Of a stretch of DNA of 20,200 nucleotides, positions 1 through 6,607 are shown one piece after another. This DNA is from an uncultured Actinomycetes bacterium (GTDB lineage: Bacteria > Actinomycetota > Acidimicrobiia > Acidimicrobiales > Microtrichaceae): assembly GCA_903941145.1 (NCBI GenBank), contig CAJANQ010000205.1:1-20200 (forward strand). Direction: 5' to 3'. Made by a program: the position numbers and the translations under genes. The notes below the pieces were generated by a model that did not search any database, was not told where the DNA came from, and saw only the letters and a list, made by a program, of their open reading frames with translations. The stretch's first letter is position 1, and each line of letters opens with the position of its first letter.

Positions 1-13
1 ACTGGAGCAGCAC

Positions 14-472
14 ATGACACTCGCCGTCGGCGACCTCGCCCCCGACTTCACCCTGCCGGACGTCGACTACAACGACGTCACGCTCTCGTCGTTCCGCGGT
101 CAGGGCTCCGTCACGCTCGTGTTCATCCCGTTCGCGTTCAGCGGGATCTGCGAGGCAGAGCTGTGCGAGCTGCGGGACCACCAGGACCTGTTCGCCAATG
201 CCGACGCGACAGTGATCGCCATCAGCTGCGACCGTTCGCAGACGAACAAGGCCTGGACGGAGCAGCACCAGTTCGGGTTCACGATGCTGTCCGACGGCTG
301 GCCGCACGGCCGGGTTGCGGAGCTCTACGGCTGCTTCAACGAGGTCGCAGGCTGCGCCGAGCGGATGACGGTCGTCGTCGACACTGACGGCAAGATCTCC
401 TCGATCTTCCGGTCCGCCGGGATCGGCGACCCGCGCCAGTTCAGCGAGTACCAGGCCGCGCTCGGGGGCTGA
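14..472 (+). CDS. AhpE-like peroxiredoxin
   Basis: A 152-residue thiol peroxidase of the AhpC/TSA fold that would reduce hydrogen or organic peroxides in the cytoplasm. The peroxidatic cysteine is Cys46 in the segment PFAFSGIC, followed by ELCELRD; this closely matches the mycobacterial AhpE pattern (LAFTGIC...ELDQLRD), and length is normal for AhpE (about 153). Arg117 (AERMTVVVD) fits the conserved Arg that activates the cysteine thiolate. It carries four further cysteines (51, 72, 107, 114); as I recall mycobacterial AhpE it is a 1-Cys enzyme, so an internal resolving cysteine is possible here. The start is supported by GGAG at 4-7, six bases before the ATG. The gene may belong to an operon that begins left of the window. 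It converges on the mannosyltransferase gene with 30 bases between stops. The family call is firm; the electron donor (mycothiol or mycoredoxin) is inference. Confidence 0.93.
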   Translation: MTLAVGDLAPDFTLPDVDYNDVTLSSFRGQGSVTLVFIPFAFSGICEAELCELRDHQDLFANADATVIAISCDRSQTNKAWTEQHQFGFTMLSDGWPHGRVAELYGCFNEVAGCAERMTVVVDTDGKISSIFRSAGIGDPRQFSEYQAALGG

Positions 473-487
473 CGCTCCCCCGCCCGT

Positions 488-501
488 CCTGGGCAGCCAG
501 G
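488..501. terminator. Small hairpin between convergent genes
   Basis: CCTGG (488-492), loop GCAG, CCAGG (497-501) lies between the stop codons of the peroxiredoxin and mannosyltransferase genes. The stem is only 5 bp and has no T-tract on either strand, so a bidirectional terminator role is weakly supported. Confidence 0.25.
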
Positions 502-502
502 C

Positions 503-1636
503 TCAGCCGACGACCCGGGCCAGCAGCTCCCGGAGCTGCGCGGTCCGGGCCGGCCACGTGAAGCCCTCGGTGACCCACTCGGCCCCCGCCGCGCCCATAG
601 CGGTGGCGCGGGCCGGGTCCTCGAGCAGCGACGCGAGCGCCTCGGCCACGGCCGACGTGTCGGCCGGGTCGACGAGCAGGCCGGTCCGGCCGTCCTCGAG
701 GGCGTCGGGGACGCCGCCGATGTTGCCGGCCACGACCGGCACGCCGACGGCCTCGGCCTGGATGAACACGATCCCGAACGCCTCGACCTCCAGGCCGCCC
801 TTCCGCTCGCGGCAGGGCATGGCGAACACGTCGCCCGCTGCGTAGTGGGCAGCCAGCTCGTCGTCGGGCACCGAGCCGGTGAACACCACGCGGTCGGCAT
901 GGCCGGCCCGGGCAGCCTGCGCCTCGAGCGCGGCGCGGTGCGGGCCGTCGCCCACGACCAGCAGGTGGGCGTCCGGCACCCTGCGGCGGACCTCGTCGAA
1001 CGCCGCAATGACGGTGTCCTGGCCCTTGCGCTCGACCAGCCGCGACACGCACACCACGAGCGGCACACCACCCAGCCCGTACCGATCGCGCACCGCGCTG
1101 CCGTCGACGCCAGAGTGGAAGACCTCAGGGTCCACGGCCGGCGGCAGCAGCTCGTGGAGCGGCCCGGCTCCGAAGGCCGGCTCGAGCAGGTCCTGGCACC
1201 AGTGCGAGACGTAGGTGACCGCTCCGGCGCGCGACCCCACGCCACGCAGCGGCAGCCCGCCACCGGGCATGCGGGCCGACGAGACCTCGAGGCCGTGCGT
1301 GAACGCCACGTAGGGGACGCCGTGACGGGCCCGGACCACCGGGCCCATGAGCCCGAGGGGGAACGCCGCACCGAACACCAGGACGTCGGGCCGGTGCTCC
1401 TTGACCAGCGACAGCACGCGCGCCGTCACGAGCGGGGTCGGCAGCATGGTGGGAGTGGCAGCACGCACCACCGTGTAGGGCTGCGCTGCGTCCCACTCCG
1501 CGGCACCCGCGTAGGACGACGCGTAGACCACGACCTGGTCCCCCGCGGCCACCAGCCCGGCGACCAGCCGCTCGACGTAGTACTGGATGCCCCCGATGCG
1601 CGGCGGGTAGTCGTTCGTGACGACCAGGACCTTCAT
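503..1636 (-). CDS. GT4 mannosyltransferase, PimB'-like
   Basis: A 377-residue GT-B glycosyltransferase. The N-terminus MKVLVVTNDYPPRIGGIQYY matches PimB' (GDP-mannose-dependent phosphatidylinositol monomannoside mannosyltransferase), which is about 380 residues in mycobacteria. PimB' adds the second mannose to PIM1 at the inner face of the membrane, an early step towards PIMs and lipomannan. THGLE (near residue 114) and SRLVERKGQD (Arg199, Lys204, donor phosphate binding) are present. The GT4 motif EX7E is altered: Glu285 is followed eight positions later by Gln293 instead of Glu, with another Glu at 295. I chose the ATG at 1636 over an in-frame upstream start at 1699 because conservation begins there and an SD (GAGGA) sits 7 bases upstream, overlapping the stop of the GH36 gene. 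It is the last gene of a three-gene operon. An alternative is another GT4 mannosyl- or glucosyltransferase acting on a lipid. Confidence 0.8.
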   Translation of the reverse strand: MKVLVVTNDYPPRIGGIQYYVERLVAGLVAAGDQVVVYASSYAGAAEWDAAQPYTVVRAATPTMLPTPLVTARVLSLVKEHRPDVLVFGAAFPLGLMGPVVRARHGVPYVAFTHGLEVSSARMPGGGLPLRGVGSRAGAVTYVSHWCQDLLEPAFGAGPLHELLPPAVDPEVFHSGVDGSAVRDRYGLGGVPLVVCVSRLVERKGQDTVIAAFDEVRRRVPDAHLLVVGDGPHRAALEAQAARAGHADRVVFTGSVPDDELAAHYAAGDVFAMPCRERKGGLEVEAFGIVFIQAEAVGVPVVAGNIGGVPDALEDGRTGLLVDPADTSAVAEALASLLEDPARATAMGAAGAEWVTEGFTWPARTAQLRELLARVVG

Positions 1637-1643
1637 GCGGCAG

Positions 1644-1649
1644 TCCTCA
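1644..1649 (-). promoter_or_regulatory. Shine-Dalgarno overlapping upstream stop codon
   Basis: On the minus strand TGAGGA contains both the TGA stop of the GH36 gene (1649-1647) and the GAGGA ribosome-binding site of the mannosyltransferase, 7 bases before its ATG at 1636. This suggests translational coupling of the two genes and decides the downstream start. Confidence 0.75.
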
Positions 1650-3323
1650 TGTCGCGACCGCCGCGGTGCCGGCCACCGGGTCGCCGGTGAGCAGCGCACC
1701 CGCCGCCGACAGCGTGGTCGGCACGGCGCTGGTCATCAGGTCCTCGCAACGGGGCGCGGCGCCGGAGCGGGCTGCGTCGTCGGCGGCCCGGCCGAGGGCG
1801 ACCACCTCGTCGAGCAGGTCGCCGGCGCGGGCGTCGAGCAGCGACAGGTCGTCAGAGATCACCGCCATGCCGCCCGAGACGCCGACGGCGAGGGCCCAGG
1901 CCCGGACCTGCTCCTCGGTGAGGTCGGTCTCGGTGTGGCGCAGCATCAGACAGTCGGGGTCGTTCAGCCACAGCCGCCGGTGCTGGAAGGAGCGGGCGAG
2001 CGTGTTGCGCCACGCGTTGGCCGTGGACGGGATCGTGCCCTCGTAGCCCGGGTAGGGCCACAGCTCCGGCTTGGGCGACCACCACGGCGCCACGTCGGGA
2101 CCGATCCGCATCCCGTCGACCACGCCGATGCACGCACCCTGGGGCGCGCCGCAGCCCAGCAGGAAGCTGTCGTCGCCCGCGCCGCGCCGGATGGCGTCGT
2201 AGCCGGCGCGGACCCGCTGGGCCGGGGTGAGCGAGCGGTCGCACCAGACCCCGTCGAACCCGGGCGCGTAGGTGAAGTCGAGCTTCAGATAGGTGAACCC
2301 CATGCCGACCAGGTCGCGGGCCAGCTGCTCGAGGTGCGCCTGCACCTCCGGGTGCGAGGTGTCGAGCGCGTGCACGAACCCGCCCCAGTGGTCGTTGTGC
2401 ATCGCGATGAGCGGCTCGCCGCCCGGGAACCGGGCGATCCAGTCCGGGTGGTCGAGCGCCAGCTGCGAGCCGGGCGCCGCCAGGAACGGGGCCAGCCAGA
2501 GCCCGGCCTGCCGGCCGCGCGACGTGACCTGGTCGGCGACGGCCTCCAGCCCCGACGGGAACGAGTCGTCGGTCCGGGTCCAGTCCCCCACCGCGGCCTG
2601 GAACCCGTCGTCGAGCTGGAGCACGTCGATCGGCCACTCCGAGGCGCGGGCCACGTCAGAGGAGAACGACCGCTCCGAGACGTGCTCGAAGTAGTGGTAC
2701 CAGGAGCACCAGCCCACCCGGTAGGGCGCAGCGACCCGGGCGGCGTTGCGGCGGCCGCACTCAGCGGCCCAGCGGTCCAGGTCGCCCACCGGTTCGGTGG
2801 TGGGACGGACCACCACGTCGTGCAGCTCGCGGGCCTCTCCGGCTGCCAGTTCCACGTCGCCGAGGAACGCCTCGACCGAGAGCTCAAGGCCGTTGCGGCC
2901 GCTGCCGGTGCGGAACGTGGTGTCGTGGCGGTCGCCGCCCAAGGCACCGAGCAGGACCGCGTCGTGGTCGTCGGCGACGACCGTCACCAGCTCGGAGCGC
3001 ACGGCAGTGCCGGTGGCCGGACGCTGGTCGGCATGGTGCGACATCAGCAGCAACTCGAGCGCCCCGTCGGACAGCGACGGGTCCTGCTCGCGGCCCGGCC
3101 AGGCCGCACCGGTGTGGCTCCACGACTGGTAGCCGTTGCGAAACATGCGCAGGTCGCCGCGGAGGTCACGGAGCAGGTGCACGACGGCGACCGAACGGAC
3201 GGTCGCGGGGCTGGCACCGCCGTTGACCACGGTCCACGAGAAGCCGTCGTCGGTCGCCCGGACCGACACCTCGACGGAGTGGTGCGACGCGTCGACCGTC
3301 GTGTGGTGGCGGGCGAGTTCCAT
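1647..3323 (-). CDS. GH36-type alpha-galactosidase
   Basis: A 558-residue glycoside hydrolase of clan GH-D, family GH36, predicted to release terminal alpha-galactose (or alpha-N-acetylgalactosamine). An N-terminal beta-sandwich (about 1-190, with NGYQSWS near 63-69) precedes the TIM barrel, which begins near GWCSWYHYF (204-212). LQLDDGFQ (235-242) is a typical substrate-site motif. The nucleophile should be Asp349 in YLKLDF, and the acid/base Asp410 in RIGPD. There is no signal peptide, so it acts in the cytoplasm. It is shorter than the roughly 700 residues of many GH36 enzymes and ends in a small Ala-rich C-terminal part. It lies 15 bases after the dienelactone hydrolase gene and 10 bases before the mannosyltransferase start, so the three are probably one transcript. 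Its natural substrate is unknown; the neighbouring lipid mannosyltransferase hints at a glycan- or glycolipid-related role, which is inference. Confidence 0.87.
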   Translation of the reverse strand: MELARHHTTVDASHHSVEVSVRATDDGFSWTVVNGGASPATVRSVAVVHLLRDLRGDLRMFRNGYQSWSHTGAAWPGREQDPSLSDGALELLLMSHHADQRPATGTAVRSELVTVVADDHDAVLLGALGGDRHDTTFRTGSGRNGLELSVEAFLGDVELAAGEARELHDVVVRPTTEPVGDLDRWAAECGRRNAARVAAPYRVGWCSWYHYFEHVSERSFSSDVARASEWPIDVLQLDDGFQAAVGDWTRTDDSFPSGLEAVADQVTSRGRQAGLWLAPFLAAPGSQLALDHPDWIARFPGGEPLIAMHNDHWGGFVHALDTSHPEVQAHLEQLARDLVGMGFTYLKLDFTYAPGFDGVWCDRSLTPAQRVRAGYDAIRRGAGDDSFLLGCGAPQGACIGVVDGMRIGPDVAPWWSPKPELWPYPGYEGTIPSTANAWRNTLARSFQHRRLWLNDPDCLMLRHTETDLTEEQVRAWALAVGVSGGMAVISDDLSLLDARAGDLLDEVVALGRAADDAARSGAAPRCEDLMTSAVPTTLSAAGALLTGDPVAGTAAVAT

Positions 3324-3338
3324 GGGACTGCCGTCGGC

Positions 3339-4025
3339 TCAGCCGAGCGTGTCGCCGAGGAACGCGAGCGTCGCGTCCCAGGCCTGCTGCGCCTGGGCGG
3401 GCGAGTAGACCTCGGGCCGGGCGTCGTTGAAGAAGGCGTGGTCGACCCCCGGGTGCACCTCGAGGACCACGTCCTTGCCGAGGGCCTGGAGCCGGGACTC
3501 CAGGTCGCGGGTCAGCTCCGGGCCGAAGAACCCGTCGAGCTCGGCGAAGTGGCCGCGGACCGGGCAGTCGAGTGCCGACCAGTCGGGCTCTGCGGCCTCC
3601 CACGGGATCACGCCGTAGAAGGGGGCGCACGCGCCGACCTTGCCGGGGTTCTGGGTCGCGGCCAGCAACGCCAGCCCTCCGCCCATGCAGAACCCCACGA
3701 CGCCGACCCGCTCGGAGGTCACGGACTCACGGGCGAGCAGGAAGTCGACCGCACCGGACAGGTCCTTGCCGGCCCGCTCCAGGTTCAGCGTCATCATGAG
3801 CTTGCCGGCCTCGTCGGGCTCGGTCGTGGTGGTCCCGCCGAACAGGTCCGGGGCGAGGGCCGAGAACCCGGCGGCAGCGAACCGGTCGACGACGTCCTTG
3901 ATGTGCGGGACCAGCCCCCACCACTCCTGGACCACGACCACACCGGGCCCGGAGCCAGAGGCGGCGGGCGCGAAGTAGCCCTGTCCGGGCGTGCCGTTGA
4001 CTGCGAACTCGACCATGTCACCCAC
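3339..4025 (-). CDS. Dienelactone hydrolase family protein
   Basis: A 228-residue alpha/beta hydrolase of the DLH family. From the GTG start the triad is Cys113 (GFCMGGG nucleophile elbow), Asp164 (AELDGFFG) and His196 (GVDHAFFND). EWWGL near residues 34-38 is the usual N-terminal motif. The model enzyme opens dienelactones in chlorocatechol breakdown, but genomic DLH paralogues have broad ester or lactone specificities and no catechol gene is next to it, so the substrate is open. I chose GTG at 4025 because TAGGTT (4038-4033 on the minus strand) lies 7 bases before it, the spacing seen at other leaderless starts here; an ATG at 4016 is the alternative, with no clear SD. It is the first gene of the apparent operon with the GH36 enzyme and the mannosyltransferase. 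Confidence 0.88.
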   Translation of the reverse strand: MGDMVEFAVNGTPGQGYFAPAASGSGPGVVVVQEWWGLVPHIKDVVDRFAAAGFSALAPDLFGGTTTTEPDEAGKLMMTLNLERAGKDLSGAVDFLLARESVTSERVGVVGFCMGGGLALLAATQNPGKVGACAPFYGVIPWEAAEPDWSALDCPVRGHFAELDGFFGPELTRDLESRLQALGKDVVLEVHPGVDHAFFNDARPEVYSPAQAQQAWDATLAFLGDTLG

Positions 4026-4032
4026 GGGCCGC

Positions 4033-4038
4033 AACCTA
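4033..4038 (-). promoter_or_regulatory. -10 hexamer TAGGTT, leaderless start of DLH operon
   Basis: TAGGTT on the minus strand ends 7 bases before GTG 4025. It would drive the dienelactone hydrolase, GH36 and mannosyltransferase genes. No convincing -35 is visible. Confidence 0.6.
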
Positions 4039-4069
4039 GTTGGGGCCGGCTCCGCACCGAATGAACCCG

Positions 4070-4123
4070 ACCTTGCAGAATTCTGACCTCTAGCAGGTCG
4101 ACTTCCTGCAAAGTCCGCAAGGT
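4070..4123. repeat. Structured intergenic segment with palindromes
   Basis: The gap between the eIF-2B-like gene and the DLH promoter holds nested inverted repeats: ACCTTGC (4070-4076) with GCAAGGT (4117-4123), a perfect palindrome CAGAATTCTG (4076-4085), GACCT (4085-4089) with AGGTC (4095-4099), and GCAGG (4093-4097) with CCTGC (4105-4109). It is visibly richer in A+T than its surroundings. It could be a terminator for the upstream gene, an operator for the DLH operon, or both. Confidence 0.4.
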
Positions 4124-4130
4124 GGCCGGC

Positions 4131-4931
4131 TCAGCCGGCGAGCCGGAACAGCTCGGGCGCCACGGGGCAGTCGGTGGCCTTCAGACCCTCGTCCACGTCG
4201 ACCACGCCCGTCGTGCCCACCAGCTGGTCGCACCACGAGAGTGCGACGAGCTCCTCGGTCGCGGTGAGCGGGTCCACACCCTCCGACCAGCGGTCCACCA
4301 GGGCGTCGAACATGCGGGCCGGGAGCAGGCGACCCGCTCCGCCGACCAGCCAGACCGGCACCCCGTGCTGCTGGGCCACCGCAGCAGCGGCCGCGGACCC
4401 GGCCGGAACCAGCGCGGATCCCGGACCGACGGCGAGCGCGTCGAGGACCACCAGCTGGGCACCGGCGACGGCCGCCGCCACGCCCCTGGGCTCGGCCACG
4501 TCGACCTGCACCCCTGCGTGCGTGAGTTCCCGCTCGAGCTCGTACCCGTCACCGTCCACGTCGACCACGACGACCGACACGTCGCCGCGGCGGCGGAACG
4601 CGGCAAGACCCTGCGAGGGCCACCCCACGACCACCACGGCCGCCCCGTCCGGCAGCCCACGGGCCAGGTAGCGGGCAGTCGGGTCGGACTCGACCGCCTC
4701 GACGGCGTCACGGGCCTCGGCGAAGGCGTCCGGAGCGGTCAGCATCCGGGCGCAGAGCCACCAGAGCGGGGCACAGGTCAGCTGCCGGTCGACGATCCGG
4801 CGGCAGGCCGCGACCAGTCCGGCCGGGTCGTCCCGGAACGCTGCGAGGGCCGTCGCCGACTCGCTCACCAGCAGGTCGGCGGGCGCGCCCTTGGACCGGG
4901 CCACGAACCGGAGGCGCTCGATGGGGTGCAC
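4131..4931 (-). CDS. Uncharacterised protein with eIF-2B/MtnA-like C-terminal domain
   Basis: A 266-residue cytoplasmic protein that I cannot assign a function. Residues 1-95 are helical and include LWWLCARMLTAPDAFAEAR (56-74). Residues 96-215 look like the Rossmann-like part of the eIF-2B alpha / methylthioribose-1-phosphate isomerase superfamily: a VVVVGWPSQG strand-loop, then VVLDALAVGPGS (161-172), AAAAAVAQQHGVPVWLVGG (180-198) and RLLPARMFDALV. In those enzymes a GAD-A-x-NG segment holds the catalytic Asp and is followed by an Asn-Lys pair; here an Asp (164) is kept but the NG and NK residues are not. The protein is shorter than MtnA (about 340). I chose GTG at 4931 because TAGTCT sits 6 bases upstream. 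It is divergent from the thioredoxin-fold gene at 5038. The fold call is tentative and I do not claim isomerase activity. Confidence 0.6.
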   Translation of the reverse strand: MHPIERLRFVARSKGAPADLLVSESATALAAFRDDPAGLVAACRRIVDRQLTCAPLWWLCARMLTAPDAFAEARDAVEAVESDPTARYLARGLPDGAAVVVVGWPSQGLAAFRRRGDVSVVVVDVDGDGYELERELTHAGVQVDVAEPRGVAAAVAGAQLVVLDALAVGPGSALVPAGSAAAAAVAQQHGVPVWLVGGAGRLLPARMFDALVDRWSEGVDPLTATEELVALSWCDQLVGTTGVVDVDEGLKATDCPVAPELFRLAG

Positions 4932-4937
4932 CGCCCG

Positions 4938-4943
4938 AGACTA
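4938..4943 (-). promoter_or_regulatory. -10 hexamer TAGTCT, leaderless start
   Basis: TAGTCT on the minus strand is separated by 6 bases from GTG 4931 of the eIF-2B-like gene, which has no SD. This is the same layout as eight other starts in the window. Confidence 0.55.
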
Positions 4944-4967
4944 GGTGCCTGCGGCCGCCGAGGACCG

Positions 4968-4979
4968 GCCGGGCCCGGC
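4968..4979. repeat. 12-bp perfect palindrome between divergent genes
   Basis: GCCGGGCCCGGC is fully self-complementary and lies between the divergent -10 elements at 4938-4943 and 5025-5030. It could be an operator, but all-G/C palindromes arise easily in such DNA. Confidence 0.25.
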
Positions 4980-5024
4980 GTCCCCGCCACGGGCCGGAGT
5001 TCTCCCCGCACCTGACCGGCGCGC

Positions 5025-5030
5025 TACGTT
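5025..5030 (+). promoter_or_regulatory. -10 hexamer TACGTT, leaderless start
   Basis: TACGTT ends 7 bases before GTG 5038, the proposed start of the thioredoxin-fold gene. Confidence 0.6.
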
Positions 5031-5037
5031 TCCGGCC

Positions 5038-5523
5038 GTGGCAACTGTCTCTGCGGACCTCACCCTCCACCCGCTCGGTGGCGAGCCTCGCACGGCGGCC
5101 GAGCAGGTCCAGATGTTCCAGCTCGTGCTCGTGGCGATCGACCCGTACACGAACGAGAGCGCCTGGCTGCTCGAGACGGCCGGCCGGCTCCTCACCGAGT
5201 TCTCCGGGGCGGACTGCCGGGTAGCGTTCCTGGTGACGGCGCCCGAGGAGGACGCCCGCACGTTCCTCGGACCGTGGGCCGACCGGGTCATGGTGTTCTG
5301 CGACCCAGAGCGCACGGCGGTGGAGGGCCTCGGCATCGAGGAGATCCCCTCGCTCGTCCACGTCGGCCACGACCTCACAGTGATCGGCTCGGCGCAGGGC
5401 TGGAACGCCGAGACCTGGCGTCCCGTGCTCAACAACCTGGCCGCCATGATGTCGTGGACCCGGCCGGTGCTGCCCAAGCAGGGCGACCCCTCGGCGTTCG
5501 CCGGCAGCCCCGCCAAGGGCTGA
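5038..5523 (+). CDS. Thioredoxin-fold protein lacking CXXC
   Basis: A 161-residue cytoplasmic protein. The order of elements suggests a thioredoxin-like fold: strand QLVLVAIDPYTNESAW (28-43), helix, strand RVAFLVTAP (61-69), then GIEEIPSLVHVG (99-110), which resembles the cis-proline loop (Pro104), followed by a strand and a C-terminal helix (TWRPVLNNLAAMM). At the place of the usual WCxxC it has DPYTNES, so there is no redox cysteine pair; its only cysteines are 60 and 88. A thiol-disulfide role is therefore unlikely, and a binding or scaffold role is possible. I take GTG at 5038 as the start because of the -10 at 5025-5030; the frame is open upstream to 4945, but that stretch lies across the promoter. 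It ends 4 bases before the convergent esterase gene. The fold call comes from motif order only. Confidence 0.65.
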   Translation: MATVSADLTLHPLGGEPRTAAEQVQMFQLVLVAIDPYTNESAWLLETAGRLLTEFSGADCRVAFLVTAPEEDARTFLGPWADRVMVFCDPERTAVEGLGIEEIPSLVHVGHDLTVIGSAQGWNAETWRPVLNNLAAMMSWTRPVLPKQGDPSAFAGSPAKG

Positions 5524-5527
5524 CCCG

Positions 5528-6607
5528 CTAGTTCTGGTCCCCGCTCCGGCGGGGGTGCGCCTCGAAGAACTCCCACGCCAGCTCCGTCGCGTCCACCGTC
5601 ATGGTCGTGCGTCCCACCACGTCGGGCAGGTTGGCCGAGAACTCGCTGCCCGGCCACGAGTGCCCGCCGCCGTTGACCACGTAGAGCTGGACCGGCGCGG
5701 CGCAGCCCTTCCACTCCATGAGCTCGACGTCGGAGGCGACCTTGTTCACCTTCGGGGTCGAGTTGGGGGTGCACCGGTTGCGGCCGGCCCAGGCCTCGGC
5801 CGCGTCGGGCACCGACAGGTTGCGCCCGGCGGTGGTCGCCATGGCCGGGTCGACCCCGAGGGTGCGCACCCCGTCGCCGAACCCGCCCTCGTAGCGGACG
5901 TAGTCGTCGTCGGTGCCGTGCACCGCCATGACCGGCACGGGCGGCCCGTCGGCGCATCCGTCGGGGAACTGCAGACCCGCCACCGCGACCGCCGCGGCGA
6001 ACACCGCCGGGCGCCTGCACGCCAGGAGCGAGGTCATGAACGCACCGTTCGACATGCCGGCGACGTAGACCCGGTTCCGGTCCACGCACTCCGAGGCTGC
6101 CACCTGGTCGACCAGGCCCGTGAGGTAGGCGACGTCGTCGGGCGCCGGCTGGCCGAACGAGTTCCAGAACGGCACCTCGCCGCTGCCGTTCGGGGTCAGG
6201 ACCATGAACCCCTTGGCCCGGCCCAGGTCCTCCATCTTGGTGAACTGCAGGTGCACGTCGGCGCCCTCGGAGTAGCCGTGGAGGTCGAGCACGAGCGGCA
6301 GCGGGCGCTGCCTGTCGGCCTGCGGCGGGACGCCCAGGTACGCCCAACGGCTGCCGTCGGAGCGGTCCGACAGCACCTTCGTGCGGCCGGCGACGGGGGT
6401 CGTGGCCAGGACCGTGGTCGACGGCGACACGCAGCCGGCGCTCGGCGAGGTCCTCACGAGTGCCGCAGGGACCGTGGTCGTGGTGCTGCTCGACGAGGCC
6501 GACCCGTCCTCCGTGCAGCCGGCGGCGGCGGCTGCGAGGGCAAGCGCCGCCAGCGCGGCGACGACGCGGCCGGCACGACGACGTGGTTCAGCGTGCAAGC
6601 CAACCAC
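5528..6607 (-). CDS. Lipoprotein esterase, PHB depolymerase/LpqC family
   Basis: A 359-residue secreted lipoprotein of the alpha/beta-hydrolase esterase family that includes poly(3-hydroxybutyrate) depolymerases and mycobacterial LpqC. An arginine-rich n-region, an Ala/Leu-rich core and a cleavage site AAGC (Cys31) indicate lipidation. A Ser/Thr linker (37-46) follows. The catalytic domain has LVLDLHGYSEGAD (105-117, oxyanion region), the nucleophile Ser186 in GMSNG, a likely acidic residue in HGTDDDYV (230-237), and His316 in GGGHSWPG. The substrate may be a polyester, a feruloyl-type ester or another ester; the sequence does not decide. The GTG at 6607 overlaps the end of the SDR gene by 20 bases, which suggests co-transcription and coupling; TTG at 6598 is an alternative start. 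Its stop is 4 bases from that of the convergent thioredoxin-fold gene. Confidence 0.85.
   Translation of the reverse strand: MVGLHAEPRRRAGRVVAALAALALAAAAAGCTEDGSASSSSTTTTVPAALVRTSPSAGCVSPSTTVLATTPVAGRTKVLSDRSDGSRWAYLGVPPQADRQRPLPLVLDLHGYSEGADVHLQFTKMEDLGRAKGFMVLTPNGSGEVPFWNSFGQPAPDDVAYLTGLVDQVAASECVDRNRVYVAGMSNGAFMTSLLACRRPAVFAAAVAVAGLQFPDGCADGPPVPVMAVHGTDDDYVRYEGGFGDGVRTLGVDPAMATTAGRNLSVPDAAEAWAGRNRCTPNSTPKVNKVASDVELMEWKGCAAPVQLYVVNGGGHSWPGSEFSANLPDVVGRTTMTVDATELAWEFFEAHPRRSGDQN

Noticed and set aside
1617..4064. 815-codon open frame on the plus strand antisense to the mannosyltransferase, GH36 and DLH genes
   Set aside because: Its translation is low-complexity, rich in Arg/Gly/Val/His and without motifs. 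The opposite-strand genes have clear catalytic residues. Long antisense frames are expected at high G+C.
4131..4931. Naming the eIF-2B-like protein as methylthioribose-1-phosphate isomerase (MtnA)
   Set aside because: It is too short, lacks the conserved NG and NK residues, and has no methionine-salvage neighbours.
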